Source: Pollenia angustigena
Taxonomy: Eukaryota > Arthropoda > Insecta > Diptera > Polleniidae
NCBI GenBank assembly: GCA_930367215.1
Contig: OV884059.1
Coordinates: 35,889,882-35,953,881 of the forward strand
DNA: 64,000 bases
Direction of reading: 5' to 3'
Part shown: positions 43,116 through 55,059 of the stretch, piece after piece
Layout of the letters: each line of letters starts with the position of its first letter
Position numbering within the stretch: the stretch's first letter is position 1
Program-made: the position numbers and the translations under genes
Notes under the pieces: generated by a model
The model's input: the letters and a program-made list of their open reading frames with translations, nothing else
Databases searched by the model: none
Told to the model about the DNA's origin: nothing

Positions 43116-44630
43116 ACATTTAGCTATGTATGAATCTTTTGAGTGAGAGTTTCGTTAATTCTTGTAAATCAGAGTCCGGTAAACACCATAAATTCACATT
43201 TCGTGTTTCTCTTGGTTTTTTATTTTTGAGCGTAATTGTTTTTGTTTGTCCAGTGTTATCTACAGCGTTACCGTTGTTATACTAAAGTATCAATTTGACT
43301 CTTTTTCGACGGTCTTGGTACCTTTTTGTATCATTTTCACCTATTTTGTGCCATTTTTTGAGCCTTTTTAGAAATAGCACTCACATTTTGTTTTTTTGTA
43401 AAAAGTAGTTGGTATTCGTTAAAAGTTTGTGTTAAAAGATTTTTTACGTCTTCTAAATCAGATTTTCGATAGTAAAGTACAAATTAAAGTACGACGTATT
43501 TGTAATGTTTTATTTATTGAATAACTTATGGTGGTTTCTTAAAAAAAAAAAAATGTGACATTTTATTTAACAAATGCAATTAGGTGTTCGTTTCTTAAAA
43601 ATGTGTTGCTCTCTTAAACAGTAGCAAGTTTTATGCTTAAAATTCACACTTAACAATGGCATAAGGCATCGAACTTTTCTCCCCTTTTTAAATCGACAAT
43701 GTAAAGAGCGCCCTGTAAAATAGGTGACTTCGGTTTATGTATGGGGCTATTTCTAAAACGTTGCCTCAAAGAGCAATAAAGCTTCGCAAAAATTTAAAAA
43801 TTCGAAAAAGTTTGCAAAAATAACGCCTAAAATCGATTAAAAGTCCCTTAAACTAACAGGCATAAACAAAATTGCTGAAATTCCCAAATTATTGGTAACA
43901 GCGGTATGATAGCAATGTCTAATATTTATTAAAAATCGTAAAAGATTTAAGGAATCAGAAATCTTACAAGAAATAATAAGAACATTTAAAAAAAATTTTG
44001 CCCGCCCCTCTAGATTTTATCCTGGCTACGCCCATGTATTCGTGTACTGTCGTCGGGAATATGTATGCCTGCAAAGTTTCATCCATTTTGATCATCCATT
44101 GAGTAAAAGGCGGTCAAAAAAGCATTTTACAAAAAAAAAAAAAAAACTTTTTGTCAGGGGTTAATAACAGGAAAGGGCATTCCATAAAAAAATTAACAGA
44201 CGTACCTATTCATAATGAAAATTTGGCATTAAGTTAGCAAAAGTTTATTCATAATACACTAACCAAACTCTAGACGACGTTTTGCTAAACTCTTGTTAAC
44301 GAGCTGCCAAACGTTTGCCAACTTGTGAAAACAGCTGTTTACAATTTTTTTGTTTTTTTAATTAACTGTTTTTTTTTCACAAGGTTTTTTAATTTGCTGT
44401 CTTTTACTTAATTTATTTTAATTTTAAAACTTTAAAATTTTTATATGTGAAGGGAAAAACAAAAAAAGGAAAAAAATTACAAATTCAGCGATGATTAATG
44501 CAAAACGTGTTGCATTTTTGAGTAAAACAATGTGGCATCATAAAAATTCAGAGTTGATTTATTAAAAGTCGGCGGATGGAGAAAAGTTCGTTATGAATTA
44601 ACACTGTGCCAACAAGCTGCTAGGCTTAAG
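43116..44630. other. No gene seen; decayed repeats
   Basis: AT-rich; short words such as GGCTACGCCCATGTATTCGTG suggest old transposon DNA. AACTCTTGTTAACGAGCTGCCAAACG (44290-44320) is a local imperfect palindrome. No supported gene. Confidence 0.35.
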
Positions 44631-44634
44631 GCTC

Positions 44635-45115
44635 AGTTAGGCGAACGTTGCTGTACCGTATCTGTACTGTATCAATCAGCTGTTCGCTTTTTGTTATATG
44701 AAAACCAATACAAAAGCTTACCGAAATGCATTGTACCGTAGTTGCAACGTACCAATCTGTATAAAATAGAATTTCATGCCGTTGTTACGTGACATTTGTA
44801 AGACAGTGATGGGCGGCTTGTATGTTACATTGAATGCGGGTAATTTTGCTCTTTTTTTTTTTTGGTACTTTTTTTAGTATATCTATGGAATTGCGACAAA
44901 ACAACTTACAATACAACATATTTCCAAATATACATACGTTTAGATGTTTAAAATAAACAAATGCATATACACATACAATGGAAATATGAAACATATACAA
45001 GACTAAATGGTATCAAAACCTTGTTTGGTGTATGCATACAATATATGTATGCTAAAAATTTATACATGCTAAAATACAAATTTATTTATTGTAAATCTAT
45101 AATAAAAATAACTGA
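44635..45115. mobile_element. GGCTCAGTTAGGCGAAC element, truncated copy
   Basis: Starts AAGGCTCAGTTAGGCGAACG and is almost collinear with 52350-52850 for about 480 bases (GTGATGGGCGGCTTG, GAATGCGGGTAATTTTG). The right end is missing. Confidence 0.75.
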
Positions 45116-45264
45116 GCCTTTAATCGGCATTTTAGTTAGCAGCTAATTGTACGTAGCGTACAAACTGTGGGTATCTTTTTGCTATGAATACGGCTGTAAG
45201 TTTTTTAAGTACTGCCTACCTAAAATAAATATTTTTTGTTTGTTTATAAAAAAACTTGGTCTTA

Positions 45265-45538
45265 TCTATATACAAATAAAAATGGTGTAAAAATTTATAG
45301 TATGTAATTCATAAAAAGAGAACGACTGGGCCGATTTCTGCGAAATTTTTTGTCAGTTATTCGTATTTACGAGGAGAAGGTTTTTACGGAAGAAAATCCC
45401 TCCGGAAAAGTCGGAAAATTGGAAAAATCGAAAATTGATTTTTTTTGTACGAAATTTTGTGTGAAAATATTTGGGTTGTATTATTAATCTTAAGTTTGTC
45501 TGAAGGCTTAAATTGGCGAAGTTCGCCGGGTCCGCTAG
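45265..45538 (+). mobile_element. 274-bp non-autonomous Helitron with both termini
   Basis: Starts TCTATATACAAATAAAAATG after an A, and ends GTTCGCCGGGTCCGCTAG before a T, the expected A|TC...CTAG|T configuration. The 3' end resembles that of the Helitron at 42043. No coding capacity. Confidence 0.85.
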
Positions 45539-46198
45539 TTTTATTTATTAAAATGGGAAATACTGCTTTGAAAAAACTTGACTCTTTTTTTATTGAAATG
45601 GAATTTTTCTGGAAGATCTACTTTTTGTGATCCTTTTCGAAAATTTTTAACTGTAACCCTGGTTATCTAGTAAAAATACAAATTATTTTCTCATGCTCTC
45701 TTTATAAGTGTGAGAGCATTCGCACATGTGCGGTGTTTTGCAGACCTTTGTTGTAAATTCCACTATCAAGGGTGAAACCCGCTATTATTTTTTCGAATTG
45801 ACTTTAACGATTATCAACATAAATTCATGGCTTATCAAAAATAGCCAGCTATTTTATCAATCGCAAAAAAATCCTCATGTCGACAAATCGAAATTTAGGA
45901 CGCCAAACAAGTTTTAAAATCGCCACGTTTGGCAAGCAATCGCCACATTGAACCCGTGGTGAGCATTTTGCCAATACATATTTGGTTTCACACATAATTA
46001 AGATAATTCTCTGAAAATTTTTTGTTTTACATATTTACAATTAACGTCGTGGGTTTTGGTTGGACCGCCTTTTACACAAATTTTTATTCGTAAATTAGCA
46101 AAAGTTATTTTTTATTTTACACACTTAAGTATTTCGTACAGTGTACGCTAGAAATCTCGATCGATTTCGTTAAATGTACGCTAGTTTTCTTACCTATC

Positions 46199-46406
46199 GT
46201 CGGCTTAATATGCATACCTGCTAACTCCCTTTCAGCACACTTTTCAAGAGAGTAAAAAAAATTTTTTTATTTCATATTTGCAGCTTGAGAGGAAAACTAA
46301 AAATAAGTTCTTTTACAAACTTCAATACTCAGATTTAAGAAAAACTACGCTCAAAATCTCAATTTGCTTAAAAAGTGGATTTACCAGGTTTGCATATTAA
46401 GCCGAC
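46199..46406. mobile_element. MITE with GTCGGCTTAATATGCA ends
   Basis: GTCGGCTTAATATGCATACCTG is inverted at 46385-46406 with one change. 208 bp, non-coding. The target duplication is unclear. Confidence 0.75.
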
Positions 46407-47105
46407 AATATGCTACCTGTTTTCAAACTAAAATAAAACTTTTCGTTTAGAAATTTATATTAAAAACAAAAACAAATTTGAGTTTTTTTATTGTTGTTTC
46501 AATACCAATTCCCAAGCGAAAATTTTTATTTTATTTTGAAAAACAGGCAGATAAGGCATTAATGTTTTTAAGTGTATGTACATTTAACATAAATTTGTCT
46601 TTCAATAAATGTTATAAATTCTGAACATGTATATTTTTATTATACACTATCGTTGCTTTTTGGATTATAATAATTATAACAATAAATACAAAAGAAAATT
46701 TCAATAGATTAATAAACAGTTGTTGAAATAAAACGAGCGGCTTACCCAAGCAATAACAAACAGAACGTTGTCGCAGCTATTAGTACTGCAACTGTTTAAG
46801 ATAAGGAAACATTTGATTTTCAAAATGAATTAAACAGAAGAAAACACATTTATAATTAGACGACTATCACCTTGCTTTTAGAATATGATATCTGGAAATC
46901 CATTTAAAATATGCTCAATTAATATATGAATATGCTTGAAATTTTTGTATGTATACATTGGAAAAAAAAATTTATGACTTACTGTTTATTGCATTAATGC
47001 CGTTCATCAAGCTGAAGTGTGAGAGTGATAAAATATTGTCTATTGTTATTGTGTATTTTTTAAAGTTAAATTTAATTAATTTTCATATTCTATACAAATT
47101 TACAG
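46407..47105. other. No gene seen; upstream region of the MMD-like gene
   Basis: AT-rich, with TTTACAG just before 47106 as a possible acceptor for a 5'-untranslated exon (47106-47172). No TATA or initiator could be assigned. Confidence 0.35.
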
Positions 47106-47172
47106 GAGCGCTAATAGTCGAATCACATTGTGCATTAAGAACTAGACAGCATAGCAAATATTACAGTCCGCC

Positions 47173-47343
47173 ATGAGAAGCGTTATACAAGAAGTACAAA
47201 ATAAATACTCATTTTTAGATAATTTACTAACAAATTTTTGGAAGTCATGGATTAAATCAAATTTAACATTTAAATTACAATTAAAAAATATTAAATGGAA
47301 AAACGAAAAAGCTAAACCGGGCTGTGCCTACAAGCCGACAGAG
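47173..47343 (+). CDS. MMD: MMD-like PAQR protein, coding exon 1
   Basis: Encodes residues 1-57 from ATG 47173 to a GTAAGT donor at 47344 (phase 0). The N-terminus is basic and cytosolic-looking, about 35 residues longer than in vertebrate MMD, and ends GCAYKPTE, matching the conserved YKPT that precedes the first membrane segment. The full model (four coding exons, 831 coding bases) gives 276 residues. An acceptor just upstream (47105) implies a non-coding first exon. Confidence 0.88.
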
Positions 47344-47415
47344 GTAAGTCTTATGTACATACGTAAATTTAAAAGATAATTTATATAAAATCCTTGTTTT
47401 TTTATAATGTAAAAG

Positions 47416-47606
47416 ATTGAACAAATGGCTAATGTTATAACCCACGGTATCTGGATTATACCGTCGCTGTTGTGTCAATATAAACTTTTTGAACGTTCAA
47501 AGTCATCTAGTCAATATTTGGTTTCGTGGGTATATGGCAGTGCTCTTACTTTGCTATTTACTGTCTCCTCCTGTTTTCACTGTTCCTGTTATTGTACAGA
47601 TCACAA
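47416..47606 (+). CDS. MMD: MMD-like PAQR protein, coding exon 2
   Basis: Follows a 72-base intron (47344-47415). Encodes residues 58-120 plus two bases of residue 121: IEQMANVITHGIWIIPSLL, a membrane segment, then SWVYGSALTLLFTVSSCFH. The S..FH motif is the first of the PAQR/CREST metal-binding signatures. The donor GTAAGT at 47607 is in phase 2. MMD proteins are seven-pass PAQR-family proteins of Golgi/endosomal membranes; the biochemical activity is not settled. Confidence 0.92.
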
Positions 47607-47806
47607 GTAAGTAAATGAATACATACATAAGTATGACGATTTTTCATGGGTTTCTTTTAGTTATCCGTAAATTTTCAATAAGTAATTAAATACATTTTTT
47701 AATTTATCAAAGCTCTATTTTACTTATATCTTACTTTTCTAAAAGTATCACAGTTTTTGAATAATTAAATTTTTAAAGCTTAAAATAATTTTTTTTTTTA
47801 ATCTTC

Positions 47807-49590
47807 ATATCGTCAGCTCATTACTGGTTTGACCTACCGACCATTTAAAAAAAAAATTAGTTAGGTATGAGGAATATATTTTTTTAATACCCTCTTTCTA
47901 AATCAAAGACCTGTTTCGCGAACATTTTTATGGTTTCTGAGATATAAAGCATTAATTTTGCTGCATATCAACTGTTTCAAAATTGTTTAAGTACTGTTTT
48001 GCTCTACAAGCCATTGTTTGGCGATTTCAGCAAATTCTTCATACAAAAACGTACAAAATAAATTTTACTGTTGCTTTGCTGCATTGCCGTAAGAAAAAAA
48101 AGTAGTTAAAGCAAAAGCAAAGTAAAATGACAACAAGAAAATAAATTTGTAAAAAATAGTTTTATAATGGACCCAACCAAGTGTACGGCTTGCTATTATT
48201 TGTGTTTTTAGCCTACCTAAGGGAAATGCTTTAAAATTTTACTACAAACGAACATTAAATATGTTTAATCTTACAGCAACCATTATTATGTCATATATAC
48301 CAACTTTTATTTATTGTGCCTTTTTGACGGAAGCTCATAGTGGTCGGAGTGGTAACAATATTGCTAGTGCTTAAATTAAAATTTTAAGGGCCATTATTAT
48401 AACTTGGCGTTAGCTGTTATCCGACAGTTAACAGACGCTTTTTGACAGATAACACATTATTATCTGTCAATTTAATCTCAACTTTAGCTAACTTCAAGTT
48501 GTAATAATGGCCCTAAATGAATTAATAAAAGATTGTCCACTTATTAAAACTTTGACATTATGGAGCGATTCTTGCGTACCTCAAAATAAAAATCAAATTA
48601 ACGCAACCGCAATCAAAATGTTCTTTAAACAAAATATATACAAGAAGTGGACTGTGTCCATGGTGTTATTGACCGGTTACTAAATTTGCTTAAAACAATG
48701 CCAAATAATAAAACAAAACTTAAAGTTATGGAAATGCTTCCGGAAAATTTTCGCACATACTCGTTGGAAGCAAATAAAATGTACTTTCGAAAAGTCCCTT
48801 TTGCTAAAAGTACTTCTATACAGTTAAAATAATAATGATTTATGTATATATTATAAAACTTCTGCCAAAGAGGAAAAATATAAAAATGCAATTTTGGTTA
48901 AATCTGCATCAAAAAATTGTTTGAAAACTCCTGAGAATTTGTTGACGAATGTTTTGAAAATATCGAAACCATCATTTATTTCCAGCGATAAAAATAGAGA
49001 CATAAAATACTTGCTTATATTTCTTCCACGTATTGATAAAGCTTATTATAAAAATTTACTCAATATTAAGTTTTAAATTTTCTTTTTACTTTTGCATTAT
49101 TTAAGTTAAGTTAAGTTGTTTGTGGCTTTTTATGTAAGTTTTCATAACTCTTCTTCTTCTTATTTCCTTTAGCTCCCTGTGGAGCATAGGGCCTCAACTT
49201 TTCATAACAGTAGAACTGTTTTTTTCTGTTTTTGTAAAGTAAAATTAAATAAAAAAACTATAAAAAAAATTCATCTCAACAACAAGTTACTCAATACGTA
49301 TGCAGCACAAAAAGCCACTTTTTTAATTTTTTTTTTTAGAAAAGTGGCGTATGCGGCACAAAACAATATTTTTCATTTTCAAAAAAATACAATTAAATTC
49401 TAACTTTATTCATGAAAGTGCGCAAAAATTTGCATTTTTCTTCAAAACATATGTACCGGAAGCAGTGGTAAAAATATAAAAAAATTCTATCGGGTACAAT
49501 TTGAGAAATCTTCATGTAAATCTGCTTTGTCGTTTTTCTCCACTCAGACTTTTTGGCATATGCGCCAAACCAATTCTGAGCTGACGATAT
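47807..49590 (+). mobile_element. ATATCGTC-family DNA transposon, copy B
   Basis: Ends ATATCGTCAGCTCATTACTGG and CCAATTCTGAGCTGACGATAT. Coding remnants on +: EVDCVHGVIDRLLNLLKTMP and NFRTYSLEANKMYFRKVPFA (48640-48830), SKNCLKTPENLLTNVLKISK and DKNRDIKYLLIFLPRID (48894-49076). Collinear with copy A in inverse orientation; it lacks A's 2.19-kb insertion but carries its own 126-bp MITE. Stops between the blocks make it non-functional. Confidence 0.88.
48388..48513. mobile_element. 126-bp MITE in copy B, GGGCCATTATTA ends, TAA duplication
   Basis: GGGCCATTATTATAACTTG pairs with CAAGTTGTAATAATGGCCC. TAA occurs at 48385-48387 and 48514-48516. Copy A, near 40341, has the uninterrupted site with a single TAA. 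Confidence 0.93.
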
Positions 49591-50680
49591 ATTAGAATAT
49601 GAAATTACAAAAGTTAGGTGCCTATTATGAACTAAATTCGATTTTCGACAGCAGTCGAATTAGCTGATCGAACGAATTTTCATTTGGTATTCACAGTAGT
49701 ACATTTTCGATCAGCTGTCACTTAAAATAAAAAATTTTTGTTTACAAATTTAAAAAATAAAATTAAAGTTAAACGTGATTACGGCGAATTATGGTTGTTT
49801 TCAAATAATTTAGCTTCAGTGGGGTTTCATCCCATTTTTTTACATGCTGAACTTTGCTGCAAATCATTTGGTGAAAAAAGAATTTTGTTCCATAAGGAAT
49901 ATGAGCGCTTCCAATTGCTGTTAACGACGTTGGACTTGCATAAAATGAACAAATCATATTAAGAATATTGCATTTGGTATACGAACACCAAAAAATTTAC
50001 AAATAGTTAAATTTTCAACAAGTTTTTAACATTTATTTGCACAGTCGAAAGCGAAATTGTTTTCGTTGAAAAATTCGATGCACAACGAAACTTTCGACAG
50101 TGCTGCCAACTGATAATACCAAATTAAGATTCGATAGCCAGCGAAAATTACAATACAACACAACCAGTTGTTTTATTTACTACTCAACTGAGTTGAGCTG
50201 TGAACCGTAATAGGGGCCTATGATTTAAAAAAAAAAAACATTTTGTCAAGCACTCAAAATTTTAAAAGTTAAACGCATATTTTTAAATACTTTAAGTGCA
50301 CATGCATATTATATTTTTTATTACCTACTTGTTTAGTGGAAAAGGATTTCACAAAAAACTCTTCTGTGGACTAGGATTTTTCACATTAATCTATTGCACG
50401 TGCACATTTAATTTTTTATTACCTTCCAGTAAAGTGTATGTAGTAGGGTATTCATTTAATCGGGTTTTTACTTTAAAATTTATAAAAATGCTAAAATTAA
50501 TTATTATTAGTAAAAAAACAATAACAAAAAGAACAAAACAATTCTTGAACTTAAACGAGCAAACAAAAAAGTAATTCATAAATATGAAAAACATATTTTA
50601 TAATTTCTACATATTATTTTTATGTATTTATTAAAAAATAAACTGTGATATTTTTTTTATTAATTATTTCAATAGTTTAA
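49591..50680. other. No gene seen
   Basis: Contains CGATCAGCTGTCACTT and CGATCAGCTAATTCGACTG-like inverted words (49650-49710) and TCGACAGTGCTGCCAACT near 50095, probably an old TIR element (about 49615-50210). Short frames are not convincing. Confidence 0.35.
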
Positions 50681-50789
50681 TGGCGATTTCTTTTCTGAGA
50701 AATATGTTGCATAAATGTTACATGGTCTATCTCTTTTGTGTAGAGCATGTAACATTTATGCAACACATTTCTCAGAAAAGAAATCGCCA
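50681..50789. mobile_element. 109-bp hairpin MITE (TGGCGATTTC arms), TAA duplication
   Basis: Arms of about 44 bases (TGGCGATTTCTTTTCTGAGA... and inverse) have one or two mismatches and a loop of about 20. TAA flanks both sides (50678-50680, 50790-50792). A single diverged arm occurs at 18190-18240. It is pre-miRNA-like in shape but transposon-like in its ends. Confidence 0.88.
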
Positions 50790-50927
50790 TAAGATCTTAC
50801 AAAATATTCTTTTGGAAAAATAATTTGGTTTAAATAAGGGTATTCATTTCAAAATTTTTTTGGTTGGAAAAATGGAAAAAAGGAAAATAACACCTTATTG
50901 ACGTGAACGGTATTTTTTTTAGTTAAC

Positions 50928-52002
50928 TTGAGGGTTACACGATCAAGTTTTGCCTATCCATTTTTAATACACTCAAACTTTTTTACCAATACACTCATAC
51001 TTTTAAAAATTGATACGAACTTGCCTTTAAAATTCTCTTGCCAGTGAGTGTTTCAATTTACGTTCAAGAAAACAGCAGATTTCAAGGTTAGTGAGCAAAT
51101 TTTTCGTTTCTCTTTATAAATTTTTTTTTAATGACATCTTGAAAGTAAATTGCTTTCAACTTGCGTGCAGCCTACGTCACAGCTGCCAATTTTTGCATAT
51201 TTTGACAAACAGTATATGTAAAAGACTATCAAGAAAAGCTTGATCGTGTGGCTGCAATGTAAAGGTACAAAACTGTCAAAAACAAAAATCTGTCATATAA
51301 TTCTTGAAAGTAATTGATATTTTTCAAGATGCCAAATAAGAGTTAAAATTGAATTAATTGATTATTTAATTGTCAAGTCATTTTTAAGTTTTTTTTTTTA
51401 TATTTTTTTGTATAGAATTCATTTTTAATTTAGTTTTGAAAAACGACGTTTTAAAAAAGTAAAATTTTATTTAACAGTGCAGCCACACGATCAAGATTTT
51501 CTTGATAGTCTTTTACATATACTGATTGTCAAAATATGCAAAAGTTGACAGCTGTGACGTAGGCTGCACGCAAGTTGAAAGCAATTTACTTTTTCAAGAT
51601 GTCGTCGCCGAGAAAACAACTCAAAATGTTTTGCTATTTTCCACTTTTGATTTTTCTGCACTGTAGGCTGTTCGAAGGGACTTTATCATTTTGCTTATTA
51701 ATTTTATTAATAAACATATTTCACTATTTTTTTAGGTTTTTAGTTAAAATTTTAAAATTCCCGCAACAATTTGTAAAAAAAAAGAACTTCAGCTTTTGCC
51801 GGCAAAATATTTGTGAAAAAAAAACAAAAACAACTTCAAAAGATTTGTAATAAGCTGTTTTCTTGAACGAAAATTGATACACTCACTGGCAAGAGAATTT
51901 TAGAGGCAAGTTCGTATCAATTTTTAAAAGTATGAGTGTATTGGTAAAAAAGTGTGAGTGTATTAAAACTTGATAGCCAAAACTTGATCGTGTAACCCTC
52001 AA
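50928..52002. mobile_element. 1.07-kb palindrome of GATCAAG-type elements
   Basis: TTGAGGGTTACACGATCAAG (50928) is inverted ending at 52002. Inside, AAGACTATCAAGAAAAGCTT (51223) faces its inverse (51500-51525). The structure is an inverted pair of the family also seen at 31208-32366, with a central spacer at 51260-51477. Confidence 0.8.
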
Positions 52003-52349
52003 GTAATAAAAATGGAGTTTAAAGAATCATAGTTGATTATCTTAAAAAGAGATGAATTGCCAACTCTTTAAAAATTGTAAAATTGTAATTTTCCAATCTG
52101 ATTTTTTTACACTTGGTTAATTAAAGCTTATTTAAATTGCAACTTTCGGTGGAAAAGTTTTTCCTTGTGTTTGTTGTAACAAAAATTACATTTTTCCACT
52201 TTTCCATTTTTCCAACAAATAAAAAAACTGAAATGAATACCCTTAAAGTTTATGATTTAAGCGATTCTTTTCTTCAGTTTTGATAAAACTTGACTTGGAA
52301 AAAATATTTTTACTTATCGAAGATGTTGAAGAAATCGGAAGCAAACCAT

Positions 52350-53412
52350 AAAGGCTCAGTAAGGCGAACGTTGCTGTACCGTATCTGTACTGTATATATC
52401 AGCTGTTCGCTTTTTATTATATGAAAACTAATACAAAAGCTTACCGAAATGCAATGTACCGTAGTTGCAACGTACCAATCTGTATAAAATAGAATTTCAT
52501 GCCGTTGTTACGTGACATTTGTAAGACAGTGATGGGCGGCTTGTATGTTACATTGAATGCGGGTAATTTTGCTCTTTTTTTTTTTTGGTACTTTTTTTAG
52601 TATATCTATGGAATTGCGACAAAACAACTTACAATACAACATATTTCCAAATATACAAATATACATATGTTTAGATGTTTAAAATAAACAAATGCATATA
52701 CACATACAATGAAAAAGGGAAACATATAAAAGACTTTAAATGGTATCAAAACCTTTTTTGGAGTATGCACATTTACAATATATGTATGCTAAAAATGTAT
52801 ACATATATGCTTAAATACAAATTTATTTTTTGTAAATCTATAATATAAATATTAAATTATTAACTAAAAGTAATTTCAATTTTTGGGAATACAAAATTTT
52901 AATTTCAAAAGATTTTGCTATTCGTGCTTAATTCCCAGTTTTTATTCTTGACAAAAACACTTGAAATTTATTGTTGATGGGATAAGCTATTCTTATGCGC
53001 ATTTCACTGGTTGCTTAGGCCAGATCATCAGGAAACTTCATCCATAAAGATTTTAGACAAACTAATGATATTAAACCAAATAAAACTGTTAAACGTCTAA
53101 GAATTATAGCAACAGTTCTACTTGTAACAATATCAAAGCTTGAACAAAACACATCAACAATAAACAACAGTGGGTTTATCTCATCTTACATTCCCCACTA
53201 CAATAAGTTGAAATTCTCTCAACATTAATTGTAGTTGTAAGTAGGTTAAGAAAAACAAAATAAAAACAACAAAAACTTACAAAAGATGTTCAAGCTTTGA
53301 TATTGTTACAAGTAGAACTGTTGCTATAATTCTTATACGTTTAACAGTTTTATTTACTTACAGTACGGTGCGTTACATTACGGGTACAGCAACGTTCGCC
53401 TAACTGAGCCTT
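52350..53412. mobile_element. GGCTCAGTTAGGCGAAC TIR element, complete copy
   Basis: AAGGCTCAGTAAGGCGAACGTT (left) and AACGTTCGCCTAACTGAGCCTT (right, to 53412). It contains a hairpin with arms of about 70 bases (53079-53152 against 53289-53356; AACAGTTCTACTTGTAACAA). No transposase frame. Confidence 0.82.
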
Positions 53413-54070
53413 AATACAGATTTAAGAATGATAAAAACAACAATACGCATTGCACATGTTTACAAAATTCAACGGTTTAATACGACGTCACTTTAGCATA
53501 TTATACACATGTTTGTTTGCTTGTGTTTCTATATTTTAGCTGTTCTTATTACGCTGATATGAGTTAGATGCGCAAACCATTTAATTTTTAAAAGCTGAAT
53601 GCGTTATCTTGGTTTCTTTGTTCTTGATACAGATTATCTAATTTCTCAGTCCTTTGCCAGGATTTCTCTCAACATATAAAATCTTCAATTATGCCATTAC
53701 TTCGGCTTTTTAAAGATTGTTTGTGTTACAATCGAGAGTTTCGTCTATTGTCAGGTCATCATCTGACTCAACCTGGGAAAGCTCAGCACCGAACATTCTG
53801 CAAAAAATGTATTTCCGAACGCGTTATAAAGCTTCGTTCACAATCAAAAAACATTTTCACTTGGTGTTCATAATAGAAAACAATTTCTTTTGGAACCACG
53901 CACATTTTACATTAAGAAACCGGTTGCAAATTTTAGCCACAACAATATACATTTATTATTATTTTTTTCAACAATTTGTTAAAAATTTCATTCAAAAGTA
54001 AATAAAATTATTTTAAACGTCAGAAACAATTTCATACAATTTGTTGCTGAAGTTAAAGTAGACTCAACTT
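53413..54070. other. No gene seen
   Basis: Contains overlapping 60- and 94-codon open frames (53691-54001) without recognisable similarity, probably chance. Confidence 0.3.
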
Positions 54071-54255
54071 AAGGCTCAGTTAGCCGGGAGTAATAGTAAC
54101 AGTAACCTAACTGTAAAAAAGTAAGACCAATCTATTTCTTACAGATTGAGACGTAACATCTTACTGCTAACTGTAATCGCTCTAATTGCTTTATATACAA
54201 CAAAATGAATCAGCTGATTTTCAACGTTACTGTTACTCCCGGCTAACTGAGCCTT
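54071..54255. mobile_element. 185-bp MITE, AAGGCTCAGTTAGCCGGGAG ends
   Basis: A 23-bp inverted repeat (AAGGCTCAGTTAGCCGGGAG... to ...CTCCCGGCTAACTGAGCCTT). Its outer 13 bases match the 52350-53412 element, so the two may share a transposase. Confidence 0.85.
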
Positions 54256-54408
54256 TAGTATTTACTTTCTGTTCTGCTACGAATCAGCTGATTTGTTTTT
54301 GTTATTAAAAAACCTGTGAAATTGATTAGTTTTTCTGTTCTGTTGCGGTTCAGTTTGTTAAAATCAAAAACTTGTTAAGTTATTGTAAGAGACAGCAAAA
54401 TAAATAAT

Positions 54409-54960
54409 AAACAAGTTAGAGTGCTATATTCGGCTATGCCGAATCTTTGATACCCTCCACCGACAGTTCGAATGTTTAAGGAGTAATATCTGTATGATGT
54501 TATTATTATCTTAAACTGTGACGATTTGTTATTAATTATGGTTTTAGGTGTACTAAACTGTTTTCCGGGAGTAGGGTTTCTATGGGGCCTAGGGTAAATT
54601 ATGTACCGATCTTCACGAAATTTCACAGTATCATTTATAGTCATATAAAACTGTGACGAGCCAAAATTTGTTATGATTGCATTATTTTTTACGGTTTTAG
54701 GCGTACTAAAGTGTTTTCCGGTAGCAGGGTTTATATGGGGCCTAAGGTAAATTATGGACCGATCGTCACGAAATTTCACAGTATCATTTCTAGTCCTAAA
54801 AAACTGTAACGTACCAAATTTTGTTACGCTAGCATTATTTTTTACGGTTTTAGTCGTACTAAACTGTTTTCCGGGAGTAGTGTTTATATGGGGCTTAGGG
54901 TAAATTATGGACGGAACTTCACGAAATTTAACAGCATGATTTCCAGTTAAATAAAACAAA
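54409..54960 (-). repeat. Inverted copy of the 247-bp repeat family
   Basis: TTTGATACCCTCCACCGACAG, CCGGGAGTAGGGTTTCTATG and ATTTGTTATGATTGCATT match the complement of 11926-12950. About three half-units. It continues, after a non-LTR insertion, at 55935-56130. Confidence 0.85.
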
Positions 54961-55059
54961 TTTTTGCAAAATCTTATCTTATTCCGTGCCTTGTTCCAGC
55001 ACTTATGTTATTTTTTGTAACAAAATTATCAATTTTTTTAGGTGGTGGTTCCACATTTT

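Noticed and set aside
43116..44630. Additional exons of the MMD-like gene upstream
   Set aside because: No conserved peptide with matching splice phase was seen; the protein start at 47173 already exceeds the vertebrate N-terminus.
50681..50789. Annotating the hairpin as a miRNA gene
   Set aside because: TAA flanking duplications and a diverged arm at 18190 show a MITE origin; without small-RNA data it is listed only as a candidate.
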